Source: Tamarix chinensis (lineage: Eukaryota; Streptophyta; Magnoliopsida; Caryophyllales; Tamaricaceae). Taken from it: a stretch of 64,000 bases of DNA. Shown here in pieces: positions 35,473 through 46,583 of the stretch (position 1 is the first letter of the stretch; every line of letters begins with the position of its first letter). The DNA lies in contig CM060174.1 of NCBI GenBank assembly GCA_030549775.1, positions 30,880,117 through 30,944,116 on the forward strand, given 5' to 3'. Under the pieces are notes generated by a model that searched no databases, was not told the DNA's origin, and saw nothing but the letters and a program-made list of their open reading frames with translations. Made by a program: the position numbers and the translations under genes.

Positions 35473-36735
35473 AATTTTCTGGTGACAAAGGTATTTCCCT
35501 CACACTTTACTAAACCACAGAAAGATATGATGAAGAGTCAGGGAAAATATTTTCTATGGGATGATCCATACTAATGGAAACAATGTGCTGACCAAATCAT
35601 TAGAAGGTGTATTCCTGATAGTGATATATTCTTTCTATCATAACATTTTGCCATAGTTATGCTTTTGAGGGGCACATTGGTCCTAGAAATTTTTAGAGAG
35701 TGGATTTTTTTGGCCTACATTATTTAAGGATGCTTATGAATTTTGCAAAACATGTGAAAATTGTCAAAGACTGGGGGACTAGGTCCTAGAAATGAAATTC
35801 CACAAACTCTTATCATAGCATATGAAATCTTTGATGTTTTGGGTATGGATTTCATGGGTCCCTCTCCATCATCTTTTGGTTTCAAATATATTCTTGTCGC
35901 TGTTGATTATGGGTGGAGGCCAAGGCCAAGGCCACCCGTACTGATGACTCTAAGGTTCTTGCGGAATTTCTTCGGACTAACATTTTTACAAGGTTTGGCT
36001 TACCAAAAGCTATCATTAACAACAAAGGTTCACACTTCTACAGCAAAACAGTAGAAGCATTGTTAAAGAAATATCATGTGACACATCGAATATCTATAGC
36101 ATATCATCCACAAACCAATGTTCAAACCGAAATATCTAATCACGAAATCAAAATAATCTTAGAAAAGATGGTGAAACCAACAATAAAGGATTGGAGCTTA
36201 CACCTCAATATTGCTCTCTGGGCTTATCATACAGCTTGCAAAACTCCAATTGGTATGTCACCATATTGTTTGGTTTATTGTAAGGCTTGTCATCTTTCAG
36301 TTGAATTGGAACATTAAGCTTTTTGGGCCGTAAAGAAATGTAACATGGAGTCAACTAAAATTGGAAGGCATAGAAGACTCAAACTACAAGAACTAGAAGA
36401 ACTAAGAAATTATGCTTTTGAAACTGCATTGAGATATAAAGATTGAACTAAGGTAGTTCATGATAAGTTCATTCATAAAAAGAGTTTTGAAATCGTTCAA
36501 TAAGTTTTATTATACCATTCACATTTGAAGTTTTTTCCAGGGAAATTTAGGTCGAGATGGATCGGCCCATTTATTGTAACTAATGTGTTTTCTCATGGTG
36601 CAGTAGAAATTAAGAGTGAGAAAATAGGAAAGATGTGGAAAGTGAATGGACACCATCTCAAACCATTTTATGAAGGCCATTATGTGAAAAATGTGGAAGT
36701 GGTAGATCTTACCATTGCCAATTATGAAGGCTGAA
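35473..36735 (+). pseudogene. Integrase (outer element)
   Basis: The zinc-binding part is broken across frames at 35500-35790, with FCKTCENCQRLGGL at the end. The core begins LGMDFMGPSPSSFGFKYILV (first Asp). A deletion with frame change near 35905 removes the SKWVEA block. The second catalytic Asp is lost: AIINNKGSHFYSK stands where the family has SDGGSHF. The Glu is present in TEISNHEIKIILEKM. A TAA at 36315 follows VELEH, and more stops come at about 36444 and 36500. The C-terminal part is open from 36525, with [20 protein letters not shown] and [13 protein letters not shown], and ends at 36732. It is a clear pseudogene. Confidence 0.85.
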
Positions 36736-36875
36736 AGAGTGGAACTTTATCGCTTGGGAAACACCCAAGTGTTGTACATAATTTTTCCTTATCTCATACT
36801 TTTCTTTTTATATATTTGGTGTGCTATTGTATGTTTATCATGTTTTAAGAACATTTGTATTCCTATTCCTAAAAA

Positions 36876-37212
36876 AAATACGGGGGCACCGTATTTCCAC
36901 AACATGACCCGTGTTTTTTCCATCGGACGAAAAAAGTAAAGGCAAAAACATTCGGTAAAAACACCGAGGGGGCTATGTTTATTAACACAACCTATGTTTA
37001 TATATCAGGGAAATTTTTTAGAAATTCTAGAGAGTTTTGAAAATAACACGGGGGTCCCTATTTACAAATGCGACTCGTGTTTTTCTATCTACCAATTTTT
37101 CCTTGACCATAGAGTTCAAAAAGAAACACAGAGTACCGTATTTCTCAAGTACGGTCTGTGTTTCTAAAAAAAATCCCTGTCGTGTTTCTAGATCTGAAGA
37201 ACACGGTGCCCA
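36876..37212 (+). repeat. Cluster of palindromic motifs in the env leader
   Basis: Four copies of a motif of about 40 bp lie at 36876-36920, 36957-37000, 37044-37084 and 37124-37164, with a half copy at 37179-37212. The same motif occurs in the LTRs (23394-23437, 41017-41055, 41108-41152). Each has outer arms of the AACAC...GTGTT type and a central TATTT/TAAAT-like loop. In the copy at 37124 the outer arms are ACACAGA and TCTGTGT and the inner arms ACCGTA and TACGGT. In the copy at 41108 the inner arms are GGTCC and GGACC with ATGTTT and AAACAT. The arms differ between copies yet mostly keep pairing. Confidence 0.7.
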
Positions 37213-37976
37213 TTCCTTTCAAAATCGTCTCTCCCTTGTGACACCATACCAGTTTTCTTCCTTTGAAATCCTCCATTTCTAAAACAATTCCTTTAATTCC
37301 AACCATTCCTTCTCACATTCATCATCCATATCACTTCTCCATCGATAATTTTCTTTTTCAGACCCTATCTTTTACTACCACCTCTGCAAAGTCGACGCAT
37401 CTCTTTCTCAAACCATAACTTCAATTTGTGCAAAAATTTTCCAAAATTTAATGAATTGCTTTAGGTATTTTGTAGAATTTGACCTTCCGTAGCATTCTCC
37501 ATCTTCTTTCTGTAATTTTATTCATCCATACTCACACTCCAGAGGTATGTACCTATTTCAAATTTTCTACAACAAAAGAATTTTTGATTCTTAACTTGTT
37601 ATATGATTGTGCATACTTAGTATGTTTGGAAATAGATTTTGACCATATATTAACAAATTTGGGTTGAATTTGTTGCCATGCTTACAATGTATATAATCAT
37701 GGATTATTTATAAGTCTAGGGCACATGTGTTGAATCAATTCCAAATTGGAATTTTGTTGCTAATTGTGTTCATTAATTGTAAATTGAGGGTATATGCTGA
37801 ATTCATGATAGAAGGAAGAATTTCTTTATCCTTGAATTTTGAGACTGTGAAAATGCTTATACATGTTATTCTCAACAACACACAATTCAGTAAGCATTGG
37901 ACATGTTTCTGTGATATATTCCACATGCAAACCAAGCAGAATTTTATCACTTTACTAATGTCTCTATGTTGTTTGG
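37213..37976 (+). other. Leader upstream of the env-like ORF
   Basis: Pyrimidine-rich, then AT-rich DNA without a supportable gene. The open frames at 37479-38067 have no domain. In Athila-group elements this position can contain the intron or splice acceptor used to express the downstream ORF; I could not single out a site. Confidence 0.4.
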
Positions 37977-39066
37977 ATGGCATCAAAAAAGAAAAAACAA
38001 ACCGAAGGTGAATCTTCAAGGCCTCGATCATCATGAACTCAACAATGGAACCGACATAACCGGCCAAACGAATTAGGTATCATCTTTAATACCCTAGAAC
38101 AACAACAAATATATGAATACTTGTCTTAATGGTGTATTATTAGTACTAGGTATTTAGTTGATGGTTGTCTGTATACCTTAGGCATTCATGAGCAAGTAAT
38201 GCAACTGCTTCGAAATGTAGGTCTGTACAATTTCTTCTATTATACTAATCATACATATAGGTGTTTAACATTAGAATTTCTAAGTACCTTTGAACTATGT
38301 GCTAAAGTTAGTGATTCTTAAAATGACCAAGGGTATATGTTTTTTTGCCTTTTTAATTAGGATAGACAATTAGCCCTGCATGAACTAGCACATATTTTTA
38401 TGTTGCCTCCAAGGGGCTACCATTTCATACTTCCCCTGTTCCATGTGAACAATTTTTTTCGCAAAAATTGGTGATGTCCCAAATATGCCTACTCCTAATA
38501 CTTTTCAAATTTCTGAAGCCAAATCTTCCAAGATTTTCACAGGCTCTTAGCTACTACTATTTTGGGGAGGGGGAGATAGTACTGGGGTGGTTCGCTCCAT
38601 TGAAGGTTTCTTCATCTATTCTATGCTAGAACATTATTCTGTTAACATTGCCTATTTTCTAGCTAAGCAATTTCAGAGGGTAGGCAATTCAGAATAGGGC
38701 CATATAGTCATTAGGGATTTAATTACCACTATTTGTTTAAGCTTAGACATACATCTTCCCCAGGATATGCCCGTAGAAGCTTTGAGCACGCGTATTGATA
38801 TAGAACATTGCCGTCTTACACATCTTATCAAGCATAGAGGCAATGCATGGTATCTTTCATACCAAGGCCATGCTCATTTCCCTCTACCTAACCTTGCCAA
38901 AACTGACGCTTTAAACCCAAAGAACTGGCAACCATTTGATGACGAAGATGCCCCTACCCCTCTTTCCATCGAACACCCCATCCCTACTCTTGGTGACCAT
39001 GCACTACCCCCTCCCCCACCTCAATCACAAGCTAGTTCTTCTTCCTCTTCGACTTATATTCCATAA
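37977..39066 (+). pseudogene. Env-like ORF of the outer element
   Basis: A downstream ORF in the place where Athila-group elements carry an env-like or 'putative plant transposon protein' gene of unknown role. The ATG at 37977 is followed by a basic N-terminus (MASKKKKQTEGESSRP), then a stop. Similarity continues across stops and frame changes: LPPRGYHFILPLFHVNN (about 38400-38455) and a segment from about 38767 to 39066. That last segment ends in a Pro-rich and Ser-rich tail (HALPPPPPQSQASSSSSSTY). I see no signal peptide or clear membrane anchor in what is left, so 'env' is only positional. Confidence in the family assignment is moderate. Confidence 0.55.
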
Positions 39067-40732
39067 TGGCATCTCCAATTCCTAACTCAAGTGTATTCCT
39101 AATTAGATTTCATTCACCACAATCAAGATCAAATGATGGAGATGATGAAATCTCTTTACGAGTTTCATCTTGGGCATCGAGACCCGCCTCCATCTCCTTC
39201 ATGAATCCAATTCTTCATCTTTTTCTTGTGTTTGTTCATTGGGGACAATGAACATGATAACTGGGGGTGAGCTTGTAGGCTTGTGATAGTTGTTAAGTAG
39301 AATTAGTCTTTGTGGGTGTTTTATATATATATATATGTAGTGGTAGTTATTTAGCTTATTACTTTTTATCTCTTTTGTGTGTTGGTTGTTTAGTTTGTTT
39401 TAAAATAGGAAGTATTAGATTTGAGTAATCCATTTATGAAGTAAAAGAAAGTAATGGGACTGAATTATTTTCACAAAGGATATTTTCATACATATTGAAT
39501 GATTTAATAAACATCTTTCGAAATCATAAAAACAAAAATTGAGAATGTGATAACAATGAAGGAAAGAAAGTTAGAATGGTTAGGAATAAAACCATGCATT
39601 GACTATGAATGAGTTGAAATGAAACTAAAAATTGGTAGATACACCATTGTGAGCACTTAAACCTAATCATTGGATACATTATTTATCCAGAACATATTTT
39701 ACTTTTGTGTGTACTCTCCAATGGTATGTGAAACTAGAATTTGCCATTAGTTCTCTTCAAGACTGCATAGAACTTTAGAATATTTGAAAATGATAAAGGT
39801 ACTCTTCTTATTTTTTTAACTACCAAAAGATCAAAAACCTTACCTTAAAAATTATTATCCCTTTGCATAAACCCCTTTGAGCCTAAACCTTATTCTATTG
39901 ATTTAACCTTCATTAACAACTAATACCCGTATGAATTTTCCTTCCCTACTCTATAACTAGTGAAGCAATAAATTTTTGGGAAAACGTTTGTTGATAAGTT
40001 TAAATCTAAGCATGGGGGTGCACTTCAAAAAAATATATCTTTTAATCTTTATATGGTTGAAGAGTAAGGGTAAGCTATATGATTGAAAAAAAAAATTTGG
40101 GAAGAATTTTGGGAAGGAATGTATTTCCCATGCATATACGTATATGGTTTATATATAGTTTGCTTCTCTAGTTAATGGAGTCTAGCCACAATCCCAAAAT
40201 TCTATCTTAACTTAAAACCCTAGCCCTATTACAACCAAATTTAAGACCTTTTGATTCTTATATACTTCAGTTCTTTTCAGCGGTGGCGAATTGAGAATAA
40301 TGGCAAACATATGGGCAATCATTATCATTTGGAGAAGTTTTGAGAATAACCACATCACACAAAACACACATGAGAGTGAGTGTTTTCACAAACTGAAAGT
40401 AAGAACCTATCAATTTGAATTTCATTAGTCTTAATCTAACTTTGCATGGTGAGGTACTAATTACAATAACTTTCATTCCTTAATTGTTTGAGCATTTAAT
40501 AAAACTGTTTGTATGGTGATTTAGATGTGTGGTCTGAAAATATTTTCATCATTGTGATTTCATGATTTACAGGTATTTTAAGTCCCAATGCAGTGTTAAG
40601 CTTTGTAAATGAATAATTCCAGTCTTGTAATTCTTATAATCCATAACCTATCTCTCTTGCATTTCATGATGTATTCATTTACATGTTATGATGTTCCTTG
40701 ACGACAAGTAATGATTCAATCATGAGGGTATT
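39067..40732 (+). other. 3' untranslated region of the outer element
   Basis: Near 39236-39266 the sequence TTGGGGACAATGAAC followed by AACTGGGGGTGAG matches the Athila-type end of the env-like region (usually GAGGACAATG...TTTGGGGG). The remaining 1.4 kb before the 3' LTR shows no gene. The bases just before the LTR (CATGAGGGTATT) are only weakly purine-rich, so the polypurine tract is eroded or is the GGGGGTGAG further upstream. Confidence 0.5.
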
Positions 40733-42259
40733 TGATAAATGGGATTTATAGATTATTTTCATGAATAAAAATGTCATTTATCCCTCATTAATTTTATAAG
40801 ATTTAATCTTTTCGTTGAGTATTTCCCTTTTGAATAGATTTTGTAGGAAAAGAAAAAAATTGAAGAAATTCAAGGAGAAATCAATGAAAAGAAGAAATAA
40901 AGTAAAGAACAACACATAAAGATACATTGAATTCTTGGGAGTAATTTTGGAAATAAAGCAAATACGCCAAGAGAAGTTGTGGTAAAATTGCAAAAGAAGA
41001 ATAGTGAAAGACCCGAAAACAAGACACTTCGTGTTTCTTAAATACGGGTCGTGTTAAAAATCTCAGGCATTGATTCAAAATCCAGCGGTGGGTAGAGAAG
41101 TTGGAGAAAAACACAGAGGTCCAATGTTTCCTAAACATGGACCGTGTTTTCCTTAAAAATTGTAACCGTCTGCGTGACCTTTTTCCGATATATTCTCTAT
41201 CAATACAGAGTTAGGGGAATAGTTCTTTTAGATGTCGAAACATTTTGAATGTACTCCTTTTCTCTATTCCCTTTAGAATATACACGTAATGCACAATTCC
41301 AACTTCTTTTATCTTCTTGAATTCTAGCAAACAATTGACAATCTACACTTCAATTGATAAGTTCTTCTCTATTCCTTTATCAATTGCAGTCTCTCCATTT
41401 TGGTTGTTTGCAAGTAAATTATCTACAATTACACTTTTGTTTGTTCTATTGTTGTTTTGTTATATATTTATTGGATATTGTGGTTGTGTTGTTGGCATTA
41501 ATTTTAAATCATTATATGTAATAGTGTGGTTTCCAAATATGTAGATGTTAGAGTAAATAGAACAGGGTAGGATGATTTGAGGATGGAAATATGTTTCAAA
41601 TACAATTACATAATTTTAATATTTAGTTATAGATAAAATTTAATTGAATTAATAGATTGAATTGAATGATTTCGTATCATAGATTAATAATTTAAACTAA
41701 TTAGATTAATCACCTATTTAGTTTAGAACTTAATCTTTGCTAAGAAAATTTAATTAACCTGTAATTATTAATTAATTTGTCTAAAGTAGCAAAAAGATTA
41801 ATCGTTAATCTTATATGTTAATTCGCATAATATCATAATCCGAGCTTATGTGGTTATGATTCTAGTTGACTGCTTTCGATTCATAATGCTGCCATTAATT
41901 GAATCTAGTGTTCATAACCTAAGTTATTAAGGTTGAGAGAAAGCAAAAGAATGAATTATTATGAGTTTCTAAAGGTCATCATTAAATCATATATAATCAT
42001 TCTTCTTCTTTGAGTATTTGATATTTTGATTCCATCAACAATTCATTCCTCCTGTCTTCATCAAATAGTGATCAAAGCTTAGTATATTTAGATTTAGTAT
42101 TAGAATTAATGAAATTGTATAAACGGAATTATAACATCAATTGCAAAATTAGTTATTAAAACACCATTCCTTGTGGGTTCGACTCCTTTTTACCATATAC
42201 TACGTATTTGGAAATTAGAATTTATTTATTAATTTTGTTGTACTTACGATAGTGCATCA
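40733..42259 (+). repeat. 3' LTR of the outer Athila element
   Basis: It starts TGATAAATGGG and ends GATAGTGCATCA, followed by the target copy CATGA. It aligns throughout with 23093-24557. It keeps two palindromic motifs (41017-41055 and 41108-41152), where the 5' LTR keeps one. It also carries an extra AT-rich insertion around 41455-41480 next to a repeated TGTTGTTTTG/TATTG stretch. Frames within it are not genes. Confidence 0.9.
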
Positions 42260-42264
42260 CATGA

Positions 42265-42970
42265 CTAACCCTAACGAGCTGGTAGGATAAAGAGAACATT
42301 TATAGGCTTGAACATAGAGGTGTACATGGTTTTATTAATGGTGGTAAACCCCTTGTACTAACCAAAAACATATGTCATGTTTAATTTATTTCCTATAAAA
42401 AATAAAAATATATTTTCAAATTACATTTACTAAAACTAAAACATATTTTACAATTTGACTTGGTGCAATTAAGGATTAAGAAGATAGAAAATAGAGAACA
42501 AAATTGTTACCGTCTACTAAAGTTCAAAGTATTTAACCTTGTAATAACATAAGAAATAAAAATAAAAGTTACTTATAAATTAGTTCATCCAAAAGGAAAT
42601 TAGGTAAGAATTGAAAGGCCACTTGCATTTTCATTCGATATAAGAGCTTTGTAAAGAGAAAGTACCCTTATAATGGAAGGTAATGAATAGAATAATATTC
42701 CCTCAATAACTCTAAATTAACCCCCTTTATCCACTCATTTTTTGCGAAATTTTTTTTTGAGGTGGGTATTGAGTTGTTTTTGTAATTACAAAAATTAGGC
42801 AAAGGGAAGAAGTGTTTGTTAGAGCTTTAAAAACTAAGGTGAAAGTATTAGTGGTTTCCATATTTGAAGATAGCTTCCTAAACTCATCAAAATTTATAGG
42901 TACCTTTCTAAACTTCTACAAAAGGAAAACCATTAAACCAACATTACCAACAAACTTGTGGCTGTAAAAT
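42265..42970. other. No gene seen
   Basis: AT-rich sequence between the Athila-type element and the next LTR. It should be continuous with the sequence left of 23088 in the ancestral locus. No motif was recognised on either side. Confidence 0.45.
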
Positions 42971-45365
42971 TGTGATACCCCATCTTTTTGTAAGTATTTT
43001 TAATAAGAAGTTATGGTATTTACTAAAATTTGATGATGTTAGATTTTGATTTGGAACTATAATTGACTTTGAGGGAAATTTGAATTTGAATAAGTTTTAG
43101 AAATGGAATCAAATGAGCTTCAAAAAAACTTATTGGCTAGTTTTATGAACTGATAGACTAGTTTATCATTTTAGCTAAAGGGTTTTTACTCAACCAAACT
43201 AGAATATTGGTTCAGGGAACAAATCGACTGGTAGATAAAGTAGTCAATTCATAGGCCAAATTGATCAATGATTTTGTTGAGATGAGTGCATTTATTTATT
43301 TGATTTTTATTGGAAAAGTTCTTGTACCAAAATAGAACCTCAATAATCTCATTCCAAGTTTTTCTTTAAATATTCTTAACCTTTCTTATCATGCATTCAG
43401 CCCGGGCTTCTACCTCAAAATGACTGGAGGGTTCAATTTGGAAAATTAAGGGATGGGTGACCTCTTACTTATCTTCTTATACCTCTCTCCTTTACATGCT
43501 ATGGAATCATTACTTTGATTCCTAAACCTAACTTTGCTTAGTTGTGAGATTCCTTCGATGTTGATCATTCATTTTCTCTCTTAGATTTGACATTTTCTAT
43601 GCAAATATGGCTCACATTCTCCACAAATCAAAAATCAAATTTGGAAGATAGATCAGCTTATATTTTCAAATCTTCCCATTCGGCTCAAATTTTAATGGTA
43701 TAAATTAAGATTTTTTGATTTGTGCCTAACCATACTCATTTTTGTACTAATATATTGACTATAAATAGACCTAATGACTTATTCCATTCACTTTTCTTTT
43801 GGCCACCAAAAGTGTTCCATCTTTCTCAAACCTTGTGTTTTCTTCTCTCTAATTTGAGCTTATTTTCCACTGCTTCCCACTTTTCCAATCCTTTTTCTAG
43901 CTCCTTCTATAAGTAGCCTTTGTGCCTACTTATGGTTCTAGTAGTAGCCTTCGTCGATACCTATGGTTTTGATAGTAGCCTTTGTGCCTACCTGTAATTG
44001 TATTTTGTTTGTAAGTATACCTACGACATTATGAATTTTATTATACTATACCTGTAAGTACAAATATGACATTATTTATATTTTTATAATATACCCATAA
44101 GTGTACCGGTGATGTTATGTATTTCAATTTACTGTACCTGTAAGTATACTTGTGAAGTTATGGATTTTATTATACTATACCTATAAGTATACATGTGACG
44201 TTATGTATTTTTGTTATTATACGGTACCTATAAGTATACCTATGATGTTATGGATTTTTTCATAGTGTACCTGTAAGTATACTTGTGACATTTTATATTT
44301 GGTTATTATACTATACCTGTTAGTATACCTGTGACATTATGTATTTTATTATACTATACCTGTTAGTATACCTGTGACATTATGTATTTTATTATACTGT
44401 ACCGGTAAGTATTCCTATATTGTTAGGGATATGAGAATATTATACCTGTGACCATACCTGTGATGTATGTAATTGGTTGGGATTTATGTTGAGATATAAA
44501 CTATGCTGTAAAGATTATAATTGTGGTGTAGCGTTGGGTATTAATTATTGCTTCATAGAGCATCTTGTGATGCTTAGTTGATAAGTGTTATAATATTCTA
44601 AATGAGCACACATGTGTAATATGTAGTTTAGTGACTATTGCTTACCTGTTATGATTATTAAGTTGGATCATCTCATGTATATCTTAATTTTTATACCATG
44701 TATTGTCAGGATGCCATATGGTTTTATGCTATGGTGTTCTTCTAATCATACATCAGAGAGTATCTCTAGGTTGTTCATTTGGTAAGTTCAATTGTTTTAG
44801 ATATATAAATATGACTGGTATGTGACCTTGATGTAGTTTAATTATCTAAATGATTACCATATCTCAATCCTCGTATGTTTATGTATATGTCTCATACTAT
44901 GTTAGTTGTATGCCTTGAATGTGTTCCATGATGTTTTATCATATTATTTTGGTATAACGGGTTGCTCAGTATAGTAGTATTGAAGGGTTTATTTTCATGG
45001 GCGCCTACCTATTCAATGGGAAGTAGACGTTGCACGTTAGTTTTTTACTCTAGTTATCCAATGTCTCTTTTGTTTTTTGGCCTCCGATTGTATTTGGACT
45101 TTCATGTCGTCCTGTAATTTCTCTCTTGAGTTTTGGTAGACTACTAATGTTGTTTTTAATTGTCATCGTACTCATCTATTATTCTCTATATTTATGACTT
45201 TTGTAATCATGTTGTTTAAGTAAAGTAATGTTTTAACCTTAGCACTTAGTATAAGAATAGTAGAGGATGCAAGACTTATTCTGAGTGTGGTACTAACATC
45301 CATTATGTTATAATTAATGATTTCGCAAAACAAAAATTTTTAGTAGTAATATTGGGGGCATTACA
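42971..45365 (+). repeat. Long gypsy-type LTR (2.4-kb variant)
   Basis: It begins TGTGATACCCCATC and ends GGGGGCATTACA, again inverted termini of the long-LTR type. Its last 130 bp run parallel to 12090-12226, with GCACTTAGTATAAGAATAG... against CACTTGGTACTAGAATGG... and the same GTGTGGTACTAACATCC block. Internally it contains the minisatellite at 44005-44465. There is no target duplication. It is followed at once by other sequence and then a second LTR 3' end. It is a shorter relative of the 4.5-kb family. Confidence 0.6.
44005..44465. repeat. About 50-bp minisatellite, roughly nine copies
   Basis: Units contain 'TATACCTGTAAGTATACCTGTGAC', then 'ATTATGTATTTTATTATACT', with unit lengths varying around 45-55 bp. 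Two adjacent units near 44315-44400 are almost identical, while the outer ones have diverged. The array lies inside the LTR and has no coding phase. Confidence 0.85.
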
Positions 45366-45859
45366 TGGTGCACTATCTATCTCTTGATAATAACTAGGAC
45401 AAGTATTTGTATAATAATTTGAATGAGTAATTGGATAAGAAGTTGGAATAAGAATGTGACTAAGGAGAAAAGTAAAAGTAAAACAAAAAGAATGGTAAAG
45501 GAGATAATGACCTATAGATATATATAACTGACCTAAAAAATTAGGCATATGGAAATGGCCTTTCGTGAAAATATGTGTTTGGATAAATTGGCTAGACATT
45601 CTACTTCGTAGCTTGTATATTTTCATCTACGATATTGTGCTATGTTTTCAAGCATGATGATATATATATGGTATGAGCTTCTTATGCTTGATATGATTAT
45701 GATAGAGCATGTATCCTGTTTATATGAAACATGCATGAGAAATGTTAATATGACTTGCATATTATGTTGGAATCTTGTGTGTCAAAAACTCTATCAAGGA
45801 GATAGCTTAGTTAATATAAAGCATATTGATGCGCCCATTTTCTTGTTCACCTATTTATT
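45366..45859. other. Unassigned segment between two LTR ends
   Basis: It follows the LTR terminus directly (TGGTGCACTATC...). It could be leader sequence, but no standard primer site is readable. The open frames 45303-45626 minus and 45642-45866 plus have no domain. Confidence 0.35.
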
Positions 45860-46583
45860 TCCATAAAAGATTAATTAATTAATTGATCTTAACTATAAAT
45901 GAGCCTTCATGTATTTACCCAAATGATCGTATAATACTATGTTATCATGTTGGACTTTATGTTGTTTTTATTTTTCTGCTTGGTTTTACATGATTCATTG
46001 TATTGGCCTTAGTACATGGTTACCTTACTCAGTAGTATTGTAATGATCACCTTTTTTATTGGTACTGTTCATTCCCACGTGAAGAAATCCCTTCTGACTT
46101 TGTGCAGGTGGGTGAGGAATTAGGCGGGGCTGAGTGTTGAACATTTACTTGGCTCAATGATCGAGGGTGGAACAATAAGGCCCTTTTGACATTCTCCATG
46201 TTATCTTATTTCCTTATGTTATTTATTTTTATATTAGATTTACCTTTTATAACTTATTACTTTGTATTGAGTATTTGTGATGAAACTTTTATCTGTTGCA
46301 AACTTTATTTCTATTTTTTGAATTTTTATAATGCACTCTAGTTTATAATTCTCTTTACGCGTACTCTAATTTTTATGTTATGATCCTTTAGTTCTTTTTA
46401 TGAACTCTTGATTTAAGTTTCCTTTTTAATAAATATCCTTTTTAGGCTTAGCACTTGGTACTGTAATGGTTGGAGTGAACCGGTCTGGTACTAAGAGTGG
46501 CGGTACCATTCCTAAAATTCACAGGTTTTGATTTAATTCATTTGCTTTAATTTCAAAAAATTAGTGAATTTTGCAGTGCTACA
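45860..46583 (+). repeat. 3' part of a long gypsy LTR
   Basis: It aligns with 11560-12226 of the complete solo LTR. Parallel landmarks are the ACTATAAATG(A/G)GCC segment, the TACCTTACTCAGTA...GTA.TGATCACC segment with CATTCCCAC (46030-46080), and GTGCAGGTGGG. The terminal GCACTTGGTACT...GGTCTGGTACTAAGAGTGG...GTGAATTTTGCAGTGCTACA also agrees. The 5' 3.9 kb is missing. Confidence 0.75.

Larger units (their letters stand above)
23088..42264 (+). mobile_element. Athila-type Ty3/gypsy element (outer)
   Basis: A complete but dead element of 19.2 kb, of which about 12 kb is its own and the rest a nested second element. The order is 5' LTR, tRNA-Asp-type primer site, gag, protease, [nested element], an inverted pol segment, RT, RNase H, integrase, palindrome-bearing leader, env-like ORF, long 3' untranslated region, 3' LTR. 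The 5-bp target duplication CATGA is perfect (23088-23092 and 42260-42264). By eye a 120-bp stretch of the two LTRs (from 23821 and from about 41562) differs at about 10 positions, and there are several indels, so the insertion is not young. All ORFs carry stops or frameshifts. Confidence 0.9.

Noticed and set aside
36715..37282. Small frames after the outer integrase
   Set aside because: They translate the palindromic motif cluster and have no similarity to each other as proteins; the DNA repeat explains them.
44005..44465. CRISPR-like array of regular repeats
   Set aside because: Units are contiguous without unique spacers and vary in length; this is a minisatellite in plant DNA.
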